Notes: a model not told the origin generated them from the sequence alone. A stretch of 64,000 bases of DNA from Erythrobacter dokdonensis DSW-74 (GCF_001677335.1 NZ_LZYB01000003.1:310001-374000); one strand, 5' to 3'. Counted from the stretch's first letter, positions 1-7,777 are shown. Made by a program: numbers and translations.

Positions 1-385
1 CGAGATCAAGCTCGGCGTGGCCCCCGGCATGGGCGGTTCGCAGCGGCTGACGCGGGCGATCGGCAAGTCCAAGTCGATGGAAATGTGCCTCACCGGCCGG
101 ATGATGGGTGCCGAAGAGGCCGAGCGCAGCAACCTCGTCGCCCGCGTGGTGCCGCATGACGAGCTGATCGCCGAAACGCTCAAGACCGCCGCTACCATCG
201 CCGCGATGCCGCCGATGGCCACCATTGCGAACAAGGAAATGGTGAACTCGGCCTTCGAGATGACGCTCGATCAGGGCCTCATCGTCGAGCGCCGGATCTT
301 CCAGATTCTTACCGCCTCCGAGGACAAGGCCGAAGGCATGGCAGCCTTCATCGAGAAGCGCGAGGGGCAGTGGAAGGGGCGGTAG
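1..385 (+). CDS. Enoyl-CoA hydratase/isomerase family protein, 3' part only
   Basis: The gene enters from the left edge; the frame is open from base 2 and stops at TAG 383-385, giving about 127 C-terminal residues. The visible part begins with the crotonase-fold stretch [20 protein letters not shown], the region that follows the oxyanion-hole loop in crotonases, and continues with the helical C-terminal segment typical of the family ([20 protein letters not shown], then the trimerisation helices). It hydrates trans-2-enoyl-CoA to 3-hydroxyacyl-CoA. The next gene is a 3-hydroxyisobutyrate dehydrogenase 28 bases downstream, so a role in valine catabolism or beta-oxidation is likely. The start and the N-terminal half lie outside the window. 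Confidence 0.9.
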   Translation, partial: EIKLGVAPGMGGSQRLTRAIGKSKSMEMCLTGRMMGAEEAERSNLVARVVPHDELIAETLKTAATIAAMPPMATIANKEMVNSAFEMTLDQGLIVERRIFQILTASEDKAEGMAAFIEKREGQWKGR

Positions 386-413
386 GCCCACCACAAGGGG
401 AAGAGAGAGACCT

Positions 414-1280
414 ATGAAAATCGCCTTTATCGGCCTTGGCAACATGGGCGGCGGGATGGCCGCTAACCTTGTTAAGGCAGGCCATGAAGTCCGCGCCTTT
501 GACCTCAGCGAAGCCGCGCTTGCCGCCGCGCGCGAGGCGGGGTGTGCGACCTTCGCTACCGCCAGGGAAGCCTGCGCAGGTGCCGAAGCGGTCGTCTCGA
601 TGCTGCCCAACGGGGCGATCGTCAAACAGGTCTATTGGGACGACGTCATCGGCCACGCGCCCGAAGGCGCGATCCTGCTCGATTGCTCGACCATCGACGT
701 TGCCACCGCGCGCGAGGTGATCGAAGTGACCGAGGCGCATGGCTACCAGATGGTCGATGCACCGGTCTCGGGCGGGATCGCCGCGGCCAATGGCGGGACG
801 CTGACTTTCATGGTGGGGGGGAGCGACGAAGCCTTCGCCCGCGCGCAGCCGATCCTTGCCGCGATGGGAAAGGCGGTGATCCATGCCGGTGCGGCGGGCA
901 ATGGTCAGGCGGCCAAGATCTGCAACAATATGCTGCTGGCAATCCACATGATCGGCACCTGCGAGGCCTTTGCCATGGCGCAGAAGCTGGGCCTCGATCC
1001 GCAGACCTTCTACGACATTTCCAGCGTGTCGAGCGGCCAGAACTGGTCGATGACCTCCTATTGCCCGGTCCCCGGCGTTGGTCCCAAGACCCCTGCCGAC
1101 AACGACTATCAGGGCGGGTTTGCTGCCGGACTGATGCTGAAAGATCTCAAGCTGGCGATGGAAGCGGCGCAGGCTGCGGGCGCGAAGGTCGAACTGGGCG
1201 ATCACGCTCGCGCGATCTATGAAGCCTTCGCCCGGGACAATGCCGCGACGGACTTTTCCGGCATCATCCGCACCCTTTGA
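414..1280 (+). CDS. mmsB: 3-hydroxyisobutyrate dehydrogenase
   Basis: A 288-residue protein, the normal length for the family. It oxidises 3-hydroxyisobutyrate to methylmalonate semialdehyde with NAD+ in valine degradation. The N-terminal Rossmann motif GLGNMGGGMAANLVKAGHEV (about residues 7-26) binds NAD. The substrate motif DAPVSGGIAAANGGTLTFMV lies near residues 116-135, and the segment GNGQAAKICNNMLLAIHM near 163-180 carries the conserved catalytic Lys. The start is ATG at 414, preceded by GGGGAAGAGAGA. It follows the enoyl-CoA hydratase fragment in the same direction, consistent with an operon. Related beta-hydroxyacid dehydrogenases (tartronate semialdehyde reductase) are the main alternative. 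Confidence 0.93.
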   Translation: MKIAFIGLGNMGGGMAANLVKAGHEVRAFDLSEAALAAAREAGCATFATAREACAGAEAVVSMLPNGAIVKQVYWDDVIGHAPEGAILLDCSTIDVATAREVIEVTEAHGYQMVDAPVSGGIAAANGGTLTFMVGGSDEAFARAQPILAAMGKAVIHAGAAGNGQAAKICNNMLLAIHMIGTCEAFAMAQKLGLDPQTFYDISSVSSGQNWSMTSYCPVPGVGPKTPADNDYQGGFAAGLMLKDLKLAMEAAQAAGAKVELGDHARAIYEAFARDNAATDFSGIIRTL

Positions 1281-1296
1281 CCATGCATCCCGGCGC

Positions 1297-2031
1297 TCAG
1301 GCGCCGAGCTGCGGGCAATCCTCGAGCGCGGCATCTGCGACTCGGTCGGCCGATGCCGCGTCGGTCTGCCGCAGCGCTTTGAGCGTCTGTGACAGGATGG
1401 CGCAGTCGAACTGGGTACCCCGAGCCATGCTCGCGGTGGCGATGTCGGCAAAGGCGGCAGGCGTCATGACCTGGATGCCGCGGCGCAGGAAGGTATTGTG
1501 CCAGCGGTCAGTCCCGTTGATGATGTCGACCAGCGTCCGCTGGCCGGGACCATTGGTCTGGTCAAGAACCGCTGGGGCCAGCTCCTGCAACAGGCCGTTC
1601 GGGGTGGCTCTGCGCAGAAACAGCGCAGCAAAGCGGCGTGCTGCCTCGGGCTCGTCGCCAGCGGCGAGGGCGAGACGCAGAACCGCTTCCTGAGCAATCG
1701 GCTCGCGCCAGCCGCGCTGGGCGGCAATCTGGATCGTCATCCCGGCCTGCTCTGCCTGGCCGGCCTTGGTCTGGGCCACTGCGAGCAAGGTCAGATGTTC
1801 GGCCGGAACCGGGCGGCGCCGAACCAGCCGCTTCGCCTCTTCGAGCGCCTTGGCTGTATCCGTGCTCTCCGCGGCGGCGGCGGCAATGCGGGGCTGGGCG
1901 TAGTTCCGTAGCGGCTGCGGAATCGTCGGGGCGAGCGACGGGGTCATGTCGGCCTGCCGGTCGATCTGGAGGAAGGCGGTTAACACCGCAAACGCCAGCA
2001 GGCTCGCCAGCCAGGTCAATCGGCCGATCAT
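1297..2031 (-). CDS. Membrane-anchored helical-repeat protein of unknown function, partner of the adjacent ligase/polymerase
   Basis: A 244-residue protein with one N-terminal hydrophobic segment (about residues 5-22) that would anchor it in the inner membrane with the rest outside. The body is Ala/Leu/Arg-rich and helical, with TPR-like spacing (EHLTLLAVAQTKAGQAEQAG, then AVLRLALAAGDEPEAARRFA). I recognise no catalytic motif. The start ATG overlaps the stop of the upstream O-antigen-ligase-like gene by four bases (ATGA), so the two are probably translationally coupled and act together in polymer assembly. It converges on mmsB with 16 bases between them. The function is inferred only from coupling. 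Confidence 0.6.
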   Translation of the reverse strand: MIGRLTWLASLLAFAVLTAFLQIDRQADMTPSLAPTIPQPLRNYAQPRIAAAAAESTDTAKALEEAKRLVRRRPVPAEHLTLLAVAQTKAGQAEQAGMTIQIAAQRGWREPIAQEAVLRLALAAGDEPEAARRFAALFLRRATPNGLLQELAPAVLDQTNGPGQRTLVDIINGTDRWHNTFLRRGIQVMTPAAFADIATASMARGTQFDCAILSQTLKALRQTDAASADRVADAALEDCPQLGA

Positions 2032-3377
2032 GCTGGCACCTTCCGCTGATCTGAGGCAATCCGTGCCAGCAGCAATAGGGCAAAACCGGCAAAGGCAAGG
2101 ACAGTCTGGTTGCGCAACGGATAGTCTGTGATCGATTGCAGCGCGATCGCGAGCAGGAAAGAGCTTCCGGCCCAGGCCGCCCAGCGTTGCGAGGACAGTC
2201 GCGCGCGCCAGCTCAGCCAGCCCACCAGCACGATCCAGAAGGCGGCAAGCACCAGCCCGGCCAGACCCGATTCTATCGCCAGTTCAAGGTAATCATTATG
2301 CGCCCGGCCCGCGGTGCGCTGGGTCAGGTTCTCCAGCGATTCGTCAACCTGGAACACCTCGTCGAAGGTGCCTGTGCCGGCGCCCACCGGCCAGTAACGC
2401 GTGGCGGCATAGGTCGCGTCGTCCCAGATGTAGCGTCGCGGATCGTCTCTGGCTTCAAATCGCTCGAAGGCTTCACCGATCCGGCCGGGGGCAGCGACGA
2501 CCAATCCGGTTCCCCCCAGGGCCAGCAAGGCAAGGGCGCCGATGACGATAGCCAGCGGACGCTGGCCGCCTTTGGCCGCTGCGGCGCGACGTTCGCGCAA
2601 GGCCCACCACAGGGCCTTGATCCCTGCCAATCCAAGTGGAATGGCCGCAAGCGCCATTGCGGTGCGTGACTTGGTCAGGATGATGGCGAGCACCAGCAGC
2701 GCACACAGCACCGCTCGCACCAGCGGAACAGCGGGATGCGGTCGCGGTGCCGGCAGCAGGGCTGCCAACGCCAGTGCAAACCCGAGCAGTAACCCGGTCG
2801 AGTTGCGATTGGCGAAGGTACCGAGCAGAACCTTTCCCGGACTGCGCGCTCCAAAAAGAGTGCCGCTGTCGCTGGCGGCTCCGAGCTGCGCGAGGCCGAA
2901 AAGCACTGTCACGAGCCCCAGACCGGCAGCCATCCAGCCAAGCGTAATGAGACGATCACGCGGCAGGCTCCAGCCGATCGCGAGCACCGTCAACGGGGTC
3001 ACCAGGGCCGTCACCGCGAGCGCGGTGCGCAGCGGATTGACGCTCATGGCCTGCCAGCCATTGCCGTCGGTCATCTCCAGCGAGCGCGCTACGAGTTCGC
3101 GGCCCGGCAATGCGGTCCACATAGCGGCAGGCAGCGGAATGATCTGCAGTAGCGGCAGGAGCAGCGACAGGCCGATCAACATCCGGAGAGGCAGAGGACT
3201 GGTACGCCAGAATTGCAGAACGGCGGCGCGATGCGGAACCAAGGCTGCGACGGCCGTCAGCTGTACGAGCAGATTGGCTAGGCCCTGACGACTACCTCCA
3301 CCACCAAGCGCGAAGGCCACCAGCAGCACAGCGGCGATGGTGAAGAAGGGTATCCGTTGTGCGAGGCTTTTGTCCAA
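2028..3377 (-). CDS. O-antigen ligase/polymerase family membrane protein
   Basis: About 449 residues with roughly ten to twelve membrane segments, beginning at FFTIAAVLLVAFALGGGG. A large periplasmic loop near the C-terminal third carries YWPVGAGTGTFDEVFQ and RAHNDYLELAIESGLAGLVL. The R-x-H-N-D-Y-L-E-x-x-x-E-x-G pattern is characteristic of the Wzy_C/O-antigen ligase superfamily, which joins undecaprenyl-linked glycan to an acceptor or polymerises repeat units. No ATG precedes the first membrane helix. TTG at 3377 is chosen, with AAAGG about 8 bases upstream; TTG at 3431, right at the edge of the terminator stem, is possible. It is coupled to the downstream helical-repeat gene. Polymerase versus ligase cannot be separated from sequence alone. 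Confidence 0.8.
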   Translation of the reverse strand: MDKSLAQRIPFFTIAAVLLVAFALGGGGSRQGLANLLVQLTAVAALVPHRAAVLQFWRTSPLPLRMLIGLSLLLPLLQIIPLPAAMWTALPGRELVARSLEMTDGNGWQAMSVNPLRTALAVTALVTPLTVLAIGWSLPRDRLITLGWMAAGLGLVTVLFGLAQLGAASDSGTLFGARSPGKVLLGTFANRNSTGLLLGFALALAALLPAPRPHPAVPLVRAVLCALLVLAIILTKSRTAMALAAIPLGLAGIKALWWALRERRAAAAKGGQRPLAIVIGALALLALGGTGLVVAAPGRIGEAFERFEARDDPRRYIWDDATYAATRYWPVGAGTGTFDEVFQVDESLENLTQRTAGRAHNDYLELAIESGLAGLVLAAFWIVLVGWLSWRARLSSQRWAAWAGSSFLLAIALQSITDYPLRNQTVLAFAGFALLLLARIASDQRKVPA

Positions 3378-3431
3378 AGTCGAGCCTTTGGTCCTGATTA
3401 GGCGCTGTCGTGTTGCAGCATTTCGCCGCAA

Positions 3432-3468
3432 ATGAAAAGGCCCGGCACTAGGTACCGGGCCTTTTCAT
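3432..3468. terminator. Bidirectional intrinsic terminator
   Basis: A perfect 14-bp inverted repeat: ATGAAAAGGCCCGG at 3432-3445 and CCGGGCCTTTTCAT at 3455-3468, with a 9-base loop. The GC-rich core is flanked by A4 and T4 on both strands, so it can stop transcription in either direction. It separates the small membrane protein gene (3501-3770) from the ligase-like gene downstream. Confidence 0.8.
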
Positions 3469-3500
3469 CGTGCCCTTGGGCTTTCAATAACAGATCCCGA

Positions 3501-3770
3501 TCAAGTGCCGGGCGACTGACCGTCGTCATCGGAATTGGAAGCCAGAATAATGCCGCCGATGATCGCAGCGCTAGCGAGCAGAAGGAGAATGATGCTGGTC
3601 CCGCTCTTGGCCGACTCGCCTTTCGCCTCACGGCCGAGGCCGGGTGCGGAAGCTGTGCTGTAGACAGCGTTGCTGTCTCCGGCGCGAGTGTTAGCCTGCG
3701 CAGCAATAGGGGTCACCACCATTGTCGCGGCGGCAGCGGCCATCATCATGCGGGAGGCAAGCTTCATCAT
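3501..3770 (-). CDS. Small secreted or membrane protein with signal peptide and C-terminal membrane helix, unknown function
   Basis: An 89-residue protein. Residues 1-25 form a classic signal peptide (MMKLASRMMMAAAAATMVV, ending in PIAAQA). A short polar middle follows, then a hydrophobic helix near residues 59-77 (TSIILLLLASAAIIGGIIL) and an acidic tail ending SNSDDDGQSPGT. The ATG at 3770 is preferred over an upstream alternative at 3836 because AGAGGG sits about 7 bases upstream and the signal peptide then starts at residue 1. It is followed by the strong terminator at 3432-3468, so it is probably a monocistronic unit. I do not recognise a family; its location beside polysaccharide and lasso genes is the only hint of role. 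Confidence 0.65.
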   Translation of the reverse strand: MMKLASRMMMAAAAATMVVTPIAAQANTRAGDSNAVYSTASAPGLGREAKGESAKSGTSIILLLLASAAIIGGIILASNSDDDGQSPGT

Positions 3771-3878
3771 CTTAGAGCCCTCTTGAACCTGAATGCGGAA
3801 AGATACGTACTGCACTGCGGCAAGATTGGCAACCATCTCTAGGAAAAAAAGGTAAACGCGTGGTTTGCCTCGTCGCGC

Positions 3879-4439
3879 CTATCGGTCCGAAACCGGAGTC
3901 GAGCCAGCCCGCTTTGTTTGCTTGGGGTCGGGCGCCTCCTCCGAACTCACCGAACTGCTGCGACCGGTATTCGTGGCAAGCACGCTGTTGGCAAGCAGCG
4001 GCTCATAAGGACTTATATCTCCTCCGCTTACCAATTTCCCGTCATGTACCAGCCAGGCATGGGCACCGAAGCCACTTTCGGACGACCGTTGCACGCCGAT
4101 CTGGATTTCGCTGGCAAGACCGGCGGAACCCAGCCAGTTCTGTCCGGCGATCGCCTGAACGAGGCAGTCGCTGCGCCAAGGCAATCGCGCGGATAACCGC
4201 GGAAGAACATAGGCGATGCGCGCAATATGTGACGGTTCCGGCACGACTTGGGCTCTCGCCTGTGCTTCCGCGCGCTCGTTTCGGAGCTTGATATCGCGTG
4301 CTTCCAGGCGTGCGAAAACGATTCGGGCGCGAACCAGCTCCGCCAGTCCCCTCGCACAATAGGCGGGCAGCCAGCCAAGGTCCCGAAGGCGTGGTCCGGA
4401 CCCTTCCGGCGGGATCGGCGATGGTTGCGGGGCAGACAT
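3879..4439 (-). CDS. Lasso peptide biosynthesis B2 protein (leader peptidase, transglutaminase-like)
   Basis: A 186-residue protein with the transglutaminase-like fold of the lasso B2/McjB C-terminal family. In split-B systems this cysteine protease removes the leader from the precursor. The catalytic triad is visible: Cys92 in LPWRSDCLVQAIAGQ, His127 in GFGAHAWLV and Asp133 in HDGK, with the usual six-residue His-to-Asp spacing. It lacks the N-terminal RRE domain of fused McjB; that role falls to the separate PqqD-like gene at 7502. The C-terminal 45 residues are polar and probably disordered. It is divergent from the cyclase gene, with 77 bases between the starts that must hold both promoters. 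Confidence 0.88.
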   Translation of the reverse strand: MSAPQPSPIPPEGSGPRLRDLGWLPAYCARGLAELVRARIVFARLEARDIKLRNERAEAQARAQVVPEPSHIARIAYVLPRLSARLPWRSDCLVQAIAGQNWLGSAGLASEIQIGVQRSSESGFGAHAWLVHDGKLVSGGDISPYEPLLANSVLATNTGRSSSVSSEEAPDPKQTKRAGSTPVSDR

Positions 4440-4516
4440 TGTCCGCCTAATGCCACAGCCGCAGCCAGCGGGCCAACCCTTGGCGGAATTGCGGCGTCGG
4501 AAAGGGGGTAAGCGGA

Positions 4517-6379
4517 TTGACGGGAATTGCCGCCATCTTCTCGCCCGACCCGGTCAGTAGCGATCAGTTGGGACGAATGGTCGAAGGCCTGTCGCCGCGA
4601 CGACACGATGCCACAGCGATGCTGGTCAAGGGTTCCCTGGGGCTCGCCGCCTGTGTTCTGCACACCACGACCGAATCGCGCGAAGCCGCGCAGCCTCTGG
4701 CCAACGAGAATGGCGGTCTGGCCATTGCGTTCGACGGTTTTCTGGCAAACTGGGAGGAGCTGCGCAGCGATCTCCTGTCCCGCGGTGCTATCCTGCGCAA
4801 TCGCTCCGATGCCGAACTGGTGCTGCGTGCCTACGAGACATGGGGCGAGGCGTGTGTTGGCCATTGCGACGGCGAGTTTGCTTTCGTCATTGCCGATTGG
4901 CGGCGCCAGCGGCTCTTCGGTGCCCGCGATCACCTCGGCCTGAAGCCATTGTTTCACTACCGCGACGGCGACCGCCTGCTTCTCGCCTCCGACATCGCTG
5001 CCATCATCACAGCGCTTGATCGCAAGCCTGAGCCCAATTTCGGTTTTCTTGCCAGCCTTATGGCGGGCGAGCTCTACAATGCCGAACAAACAGCTTGGCA
5101 GGATCTTGAGTCGCTGGCCCATGCGCATTGGCTCAGTTGCGACGGCGCGCGATTTGTGACCAGGCGCTACTATGAACTCCCCACCGAGGTCCCGATCCGT
5201 TACCGCACAGATGCGGAATATGCCGAGCGGCACCGCTGGGAACTGTTCGATGCGGTACGAAGGTCGTCGCGCTCCTGCGCGCCGCTGGCAATCGAGGTAA
5301 GCGGCGGGCTCGATTCCTCGGCCATTTTCGCGGCGGTAGATCACCTTCACCGTCAGGGCGAACTGCTCGCCCCCGATTTTTCCGGCTATACCCTTGTCGG
5401 CGAGGAAGGGACGCCCTCCTATGAAGTCCCCTATGCACGGGCCGTGGCGGACCATATTGCTCGGCGCGTTGAGGAAGTGCCGATTTTCCATCCGCCATGC
5501 GATTGGTACGTGGAGCAATCACGAACCGACCAGGAATTGCCGCCGCCCAGCAATGGCGCGATGTCGTTCGAACTTGAACGCTGTGCCTCCGAAAATGGTG
5601 CCCGTGTGCTGGTTACGGGACTCGGCGGAGACGAGTGGCTTGGCGGATCGAGAAGCTACTTTCGGGATTTTGCCGCGCGTCGCGATGGGGCAGGGTTCAT
5701 GCGCGCGCTGCGGGAGGATGTGGCGGTCCATGGCTGGCAGAATACTCTCCCGTTAGCGGCGCGGGGGGGAGTCTCCGGCTTGCTGCCCTCGACCTTGCGT
5801 CGGGGCATCAGGGCGCTCTTGAATCGGGACAAGACGAGCGCGCCAGTCGCCCCTGCTTGGCTCAAGCCACACCTGCGCGATCAGGTGGCGGAACTGGCCG
5901 CGCATTATCGCGAATCCTTGCCCGATAATCCGGACCTGCGTGAGCGCCGGCTCCGTTTCGCCTACCCTTGGTCGCTTTACAGCCGGGCAACGATGCTGCG
6001 TCAGCCCGCCAGCAACGGCCTTGAGCTGCGCTTTCCGTTCCTGTCGCGGCAATTCGTCGAGTTCAGCGCCGCGACGCCCGAATATGCCCGCATGCGCCGG
6101 GGCATCAACAAATACACTCATCGCCTTGCGATGCGGGGATTTCTGCCGGACATCGTAATCGAGCGCGACACCAAGGCGGCCTTCGATTTCGACGACACGA
6201 ACCGGATGATGTGCTCCTACATCACTGGGGTCGGCGCTCAGGTCCTCGATGACCTGGTGAACCACGATTGCTTTGTCAGGCAATTTGGCGAGAGAGTCGA
6301 GACAACGGTTGACGCGAGTTTAACTTGGCAGATATATGGCACTTACGCAGCCGCGTGTTTTTTGGAGCACGCGCATTAG
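4517..6379 (+). CDS. Lasso peptide cyclase (asparagine synthetase homologue, C protein)
   Basis: A 620-residue protein with an N-terminal class-II glutaminase-like domain and a C-terminal ATP-PPi synthetase domain. The PPi-loop motif SGGLDSS starts at residue 262. Lasso cyclases adenylate an Asp/Glu side chain of the core and close the macrolactam with the Gly1 amine. The start is TTG at 4517 (MTGIAAIF after translation), with AAAGGGGG 8 bases upstream. True asparagine synthetases begin Met-Cys-Gly-Ile and use Cys2 as nucleophile; here that position is Thr, so glutaminase activity should be lost, as expected for a cyclase. It lies 45 bases upstream of the precursor gene and is probably co-transcribed with it. 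Asparagine synthesis is rejected because of the missing Cys and the context. Confidence 0.9.
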   Translation: MTGIAAIFSPDPVSSDQLGRMVEGLSPRRHDATAMLVKGSLGLAACVLHTTTESREAAQPLANENGGLAIAFDGFLANWEELRSDLLSRGAILRNRSDAELVLRAYETWGEACVGHCDGEFAFVIADWRRQRLFGARDHLGLKPLFHYRDGDRLLLASDIAAIITALDRKPEPNFGFLASLMAGELYNAEQTAWQDLESLAHAHWLSCDGARFVTRRYYELPTEVPIRYRTDAEYAERHRWELFDAVRRSSRSCAPLAIEVSGGLDSSAIFAAVDHLHRQGELLAPDFSGYTLVGEEGTPSYEVPYARAVADHIARRVEEVPIFHPPCDWYVEQSRTDQELPPPSNGAMSFELERCASENGARVLVTGLGGDEWLGGSRSYFRDFAARRDGAGFMRALREDVAVHGWQNTLPLAARGGVSGLLPSTLRRGIRALLNRDKTSAPVAPAWLKPHLRDQVAELAAHYRESLPDNPDLRERRLRFAYPWSLYSRATMLRQPASNGLELRFPFLSRQFVEFSAATPEYARMRRGINKYTHRLAMRGFLPDIVIERDTKAAFDFDDTNRMMCSYITGVGAQVLDDLVNHDCFVRQFGERVETTVDASLTWQIYGTYAAACFLEHAH

Positions 6380-6424
6380 ACTAGCCGTTAAGGCATCCTG
6401 TCCTACGTTGATCGGAGACTTGGA

Positions 6425-6550
6425 ATGAATAAGCCCGAAGCGAAAGCGGAATACAAGGCGCCGCGGCTTGAAGTGTTTGGATCGGTTCGTAATCTTACCG
6501 GCGGAAGCAGTGGCACTATCCGTGACGGCGGACGCTCGCGCCGTTCCTGA
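6425..6550 (+). CDS. Lasso peptide precursor (A), 41 residues
   Basis: A small gene starting at ATG 6425 with GGAG at 6414-6417, seven bases upstream. The leader contains Y10, P13, L15, G19 and T25, which fit the motif YxxPxLxxxGxxxxLT recognised by lasso RRE proteins. Thr25 would be the conserved penultimate leader residue, placing cleavage after Gly26. The core would then be GSSGTIRDGGRSRRS: Gly1 and Asp8 allow an eight-residue macrolactam, leaving a seven-residue tail ending in Ser15. The tail has four bulky positions at most, all Arg, and no aromatic plug. It sits between the cyclase and kinase genes and is followed by a terminator-like hairpin. A nine-residue ring from Gly26 is a less likely alternative. 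Confidence 0.87.
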   Translation: MNKPEAKAEYKAPRLEVFGSVRNLTGGSSGTIRDGGRSRRS

Positions 6551-6576
6551 CCCGGTCATTTCAGGTTTCGATGGCG

Positions 6577-6607
6577 GCCCCGCTCCCAGAGCGGGGCTGT
6601 TTGCGTT
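6577..6607 (+). terminator. Hairpin after the lasso precursor gene (attenuator or terminator)
   Basis: A 9-bp perfect stem, GCCCCGCTC (6577-6585) and GAGCGGGGC (6589-6597), with a 3-base loop, followed by TGTTTGCGTTTTC. It begins 26 bases after the precursor stop codon. Partial termination here would give more precursor mRNA than tailoring-enzyme mRNA, a common arrangement in RiPP operons (inference). Confidence 0.65.
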
Positions 6608-6651
6608 TTCGGAGCAGCTTGCCTGAACAACTGGAAGGCTGAGTTCACTAG

Positions 6652-7515
6652 GTGATTCGCCTCGATCCCGCTCCTGCACGTTTGCAAGCGCCGCTTTCCA
6701 GCCCCCCATATGACAGCTGGATAACGCCCGCGGGCGAGGTGATGGCCGAGTTCCGGCGCCTGCCTGAAGGGTTCCTCATCCGCTTCCCTGGTGAAGCGGA
6801 TTTCGAAGTTTCGTTGGCGGCGGAGATAGTCCGCTGCTGTCCGACACCCGAGGCCGATCCGCAGCATATCGATAACCTCTACCGCAATTCCATCCTGCCG
6901 ATGCTCGGCAACCATTGCGGCGGTCTTTTTCTGCATGGCAGCTCCGTGGCAATCGATGGCCGTGCCGTAGCATTCCTTGGCCTTTCCCGCAGCGGAAAGA
7001 CCACACTGGCCGCTGCTCTTGCCAAGCACGGTTACCCTTTGCTGACCGAGGATGTGATCGAACTGGTTGCTTCGCCCGAGGGCTATGACCTGCAACCGAA
7101 AAGCGCATCGGTCCGTCTTTTTGCTGATAGCGCGGCCTTTATTCTGGGCGATCATGCAATGTCCGCGGATCCGGTTCGCAAGCATAGCGTGTCTGCCGAA
7201 GCAGGGCTTGCATTCCGCAGCCAGCCGGCACCTCTCTCCCACATGTACCTGCTCGGCAATGACCCCGATGCCCCCCTGCATTGCGAGCGTCTCTCCCCGC
7301 CGGCGGCGCTCAAGCAGATGTTGCTTCACTCCTTCATTCTTGATGTAGAGGACCGGCAGAGGCTCAATGCGCATTTCTGTCGCATTGCGGACCTCTCCGA
7401 AAGAATACCGTGTTCCGCGCTTGACTACCCGCGCAGATATTCCGAACTGGCCAGCGTTCTCGAAGTGATCGTCAAGGGATCGGACTCGCCTGGGGGTAGT
7501 GATGCAAGCCGATGA
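6652..7515 (+). CDS. HPr-kinase-like lasso peptide kinase (K)
   Basis: A 287-residue protein related to the kinase domain of HPr kinase/phosphorylase. The P-loop GLSRSGKTT lies at residues 110-118. It is preceded by LHGSSVAIDG (94-103) and followed by the LLTEDVIEL segment (130-138), which carries acidic metal/nucleotide residues. It lacks the N-terminal HPrK domain, and no PTS genes are nearby. Homologues in lasso clusters (the paeninodin/ThcoK type) phosphorylate the C-terminal Ser of the precursor, and the precursor here ends in Ser. The start is GTG 6652; the nearest SD-like sequence (GGAAGG) is rather far upstream, so the start is less certain. It overlaps the next gene by 14 bases. Confidence 0.82.
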   Translation: MIRLDPAPARLQAPLSSPPYDSWITPAGEVMAEFRRLPEGFLIRFPGEADFEVSLAAEIVRCCPTPEADPQHIDNLYRNSILPMLGNHCGGLFLHGSSVAIDGRAVAFLGLSRSGKTTLAAALAKHGYPLLTEDVIELVASPEGYDLQPKSASVRLFADSAAFILGDHAMSADPVRKHSVSAEAGLAFRSQPAPLSHMYLLGNDPDAPLHCERLSPPAALKQMLLHSFILDVEDRQRLNAHFCRIADLSERIPCSALDYPRRYSELASVLEVIVKGSDSPGGSDASR

Positions 7516-7777
7516 AAGTTTTGTGGTGTCAACCGATGTCGTCTCGCGCGAGGTAGCGGGAGAAATGGTGCTGCTCGATTTATCCAGTGGGCAGTATTTC
7601 GGCCTTAATGAAGTCGGCAGCAGAGTCTGGAGCCGCCTGACGCAGGGGGCTTGCTCCATTCGCGATCTGAGCCTTCTTGTCGAATCCGAGTTTGCGGCCC
7701 CTTACGAACAGATCGAGCAGGATGTACTGGTGCTTGCCCGTGACCTTCTTGAACGCGATCTTATCCGACCTGCCTAA
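7502..7777 (+). CDS. PqqD-family leader-recognition protein (lasso B1, RRE domain)
   Basis: A 91-residue single-domain protein of the PqqD/RRE fold. It has an N-terminal strand region (VVSREVAGEMVLLDLSSGQY), the conserved FGLNEVGSRVWSRL segment (about residues 33-46), and a helical C-terminus. In split-B lasso systems B1 binds the leader motif YxxP...G....LT and delivers the precursor to B2 and C. ATG 7502 is chosen, with TGGGGG five bases upstream; GTG at 7499 is possible. The 3' end overlaps the stop of the convergent ABC exporter gene by four bases. PQQ synthesis is rejected, as no other pqq gene is present. Confidence 0.87.
   Translation: MQADESFVVSTDVVSREVAGEMVLLDLSSGQYFGLNEVGSRVWSRLTQGACSIRDLSLLVESEFAAPYEQIEQDVLVLARDLLERDLIRPA

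Noticed and set aside
4028-5518. Minus-strand open frame opposite the lasso cyclase and B2 gene
   Set aside because: Overlaps two genes with catalytic motifs on the true strands; no ribosome site.
4517-6379. Asparagine synthetase for amino-acid metabolism
   Set aside because: Catalytic Cys2 is replaced by Thr and the gene lies among lasso B, A, K and D genes.
6652-7515. HPr kinase/phosphorylase of a PTS regulatory system
   Set aside because: Lacks the N-terminal HPrK domain and no ptsH/ptsI genes are near; it sits right after the lasso precursor.
7502-7777. PQQ biosynthesis gene pqqD
   Set aside because: No other pqq gene; the RRE fold serves lasso leader binding here.
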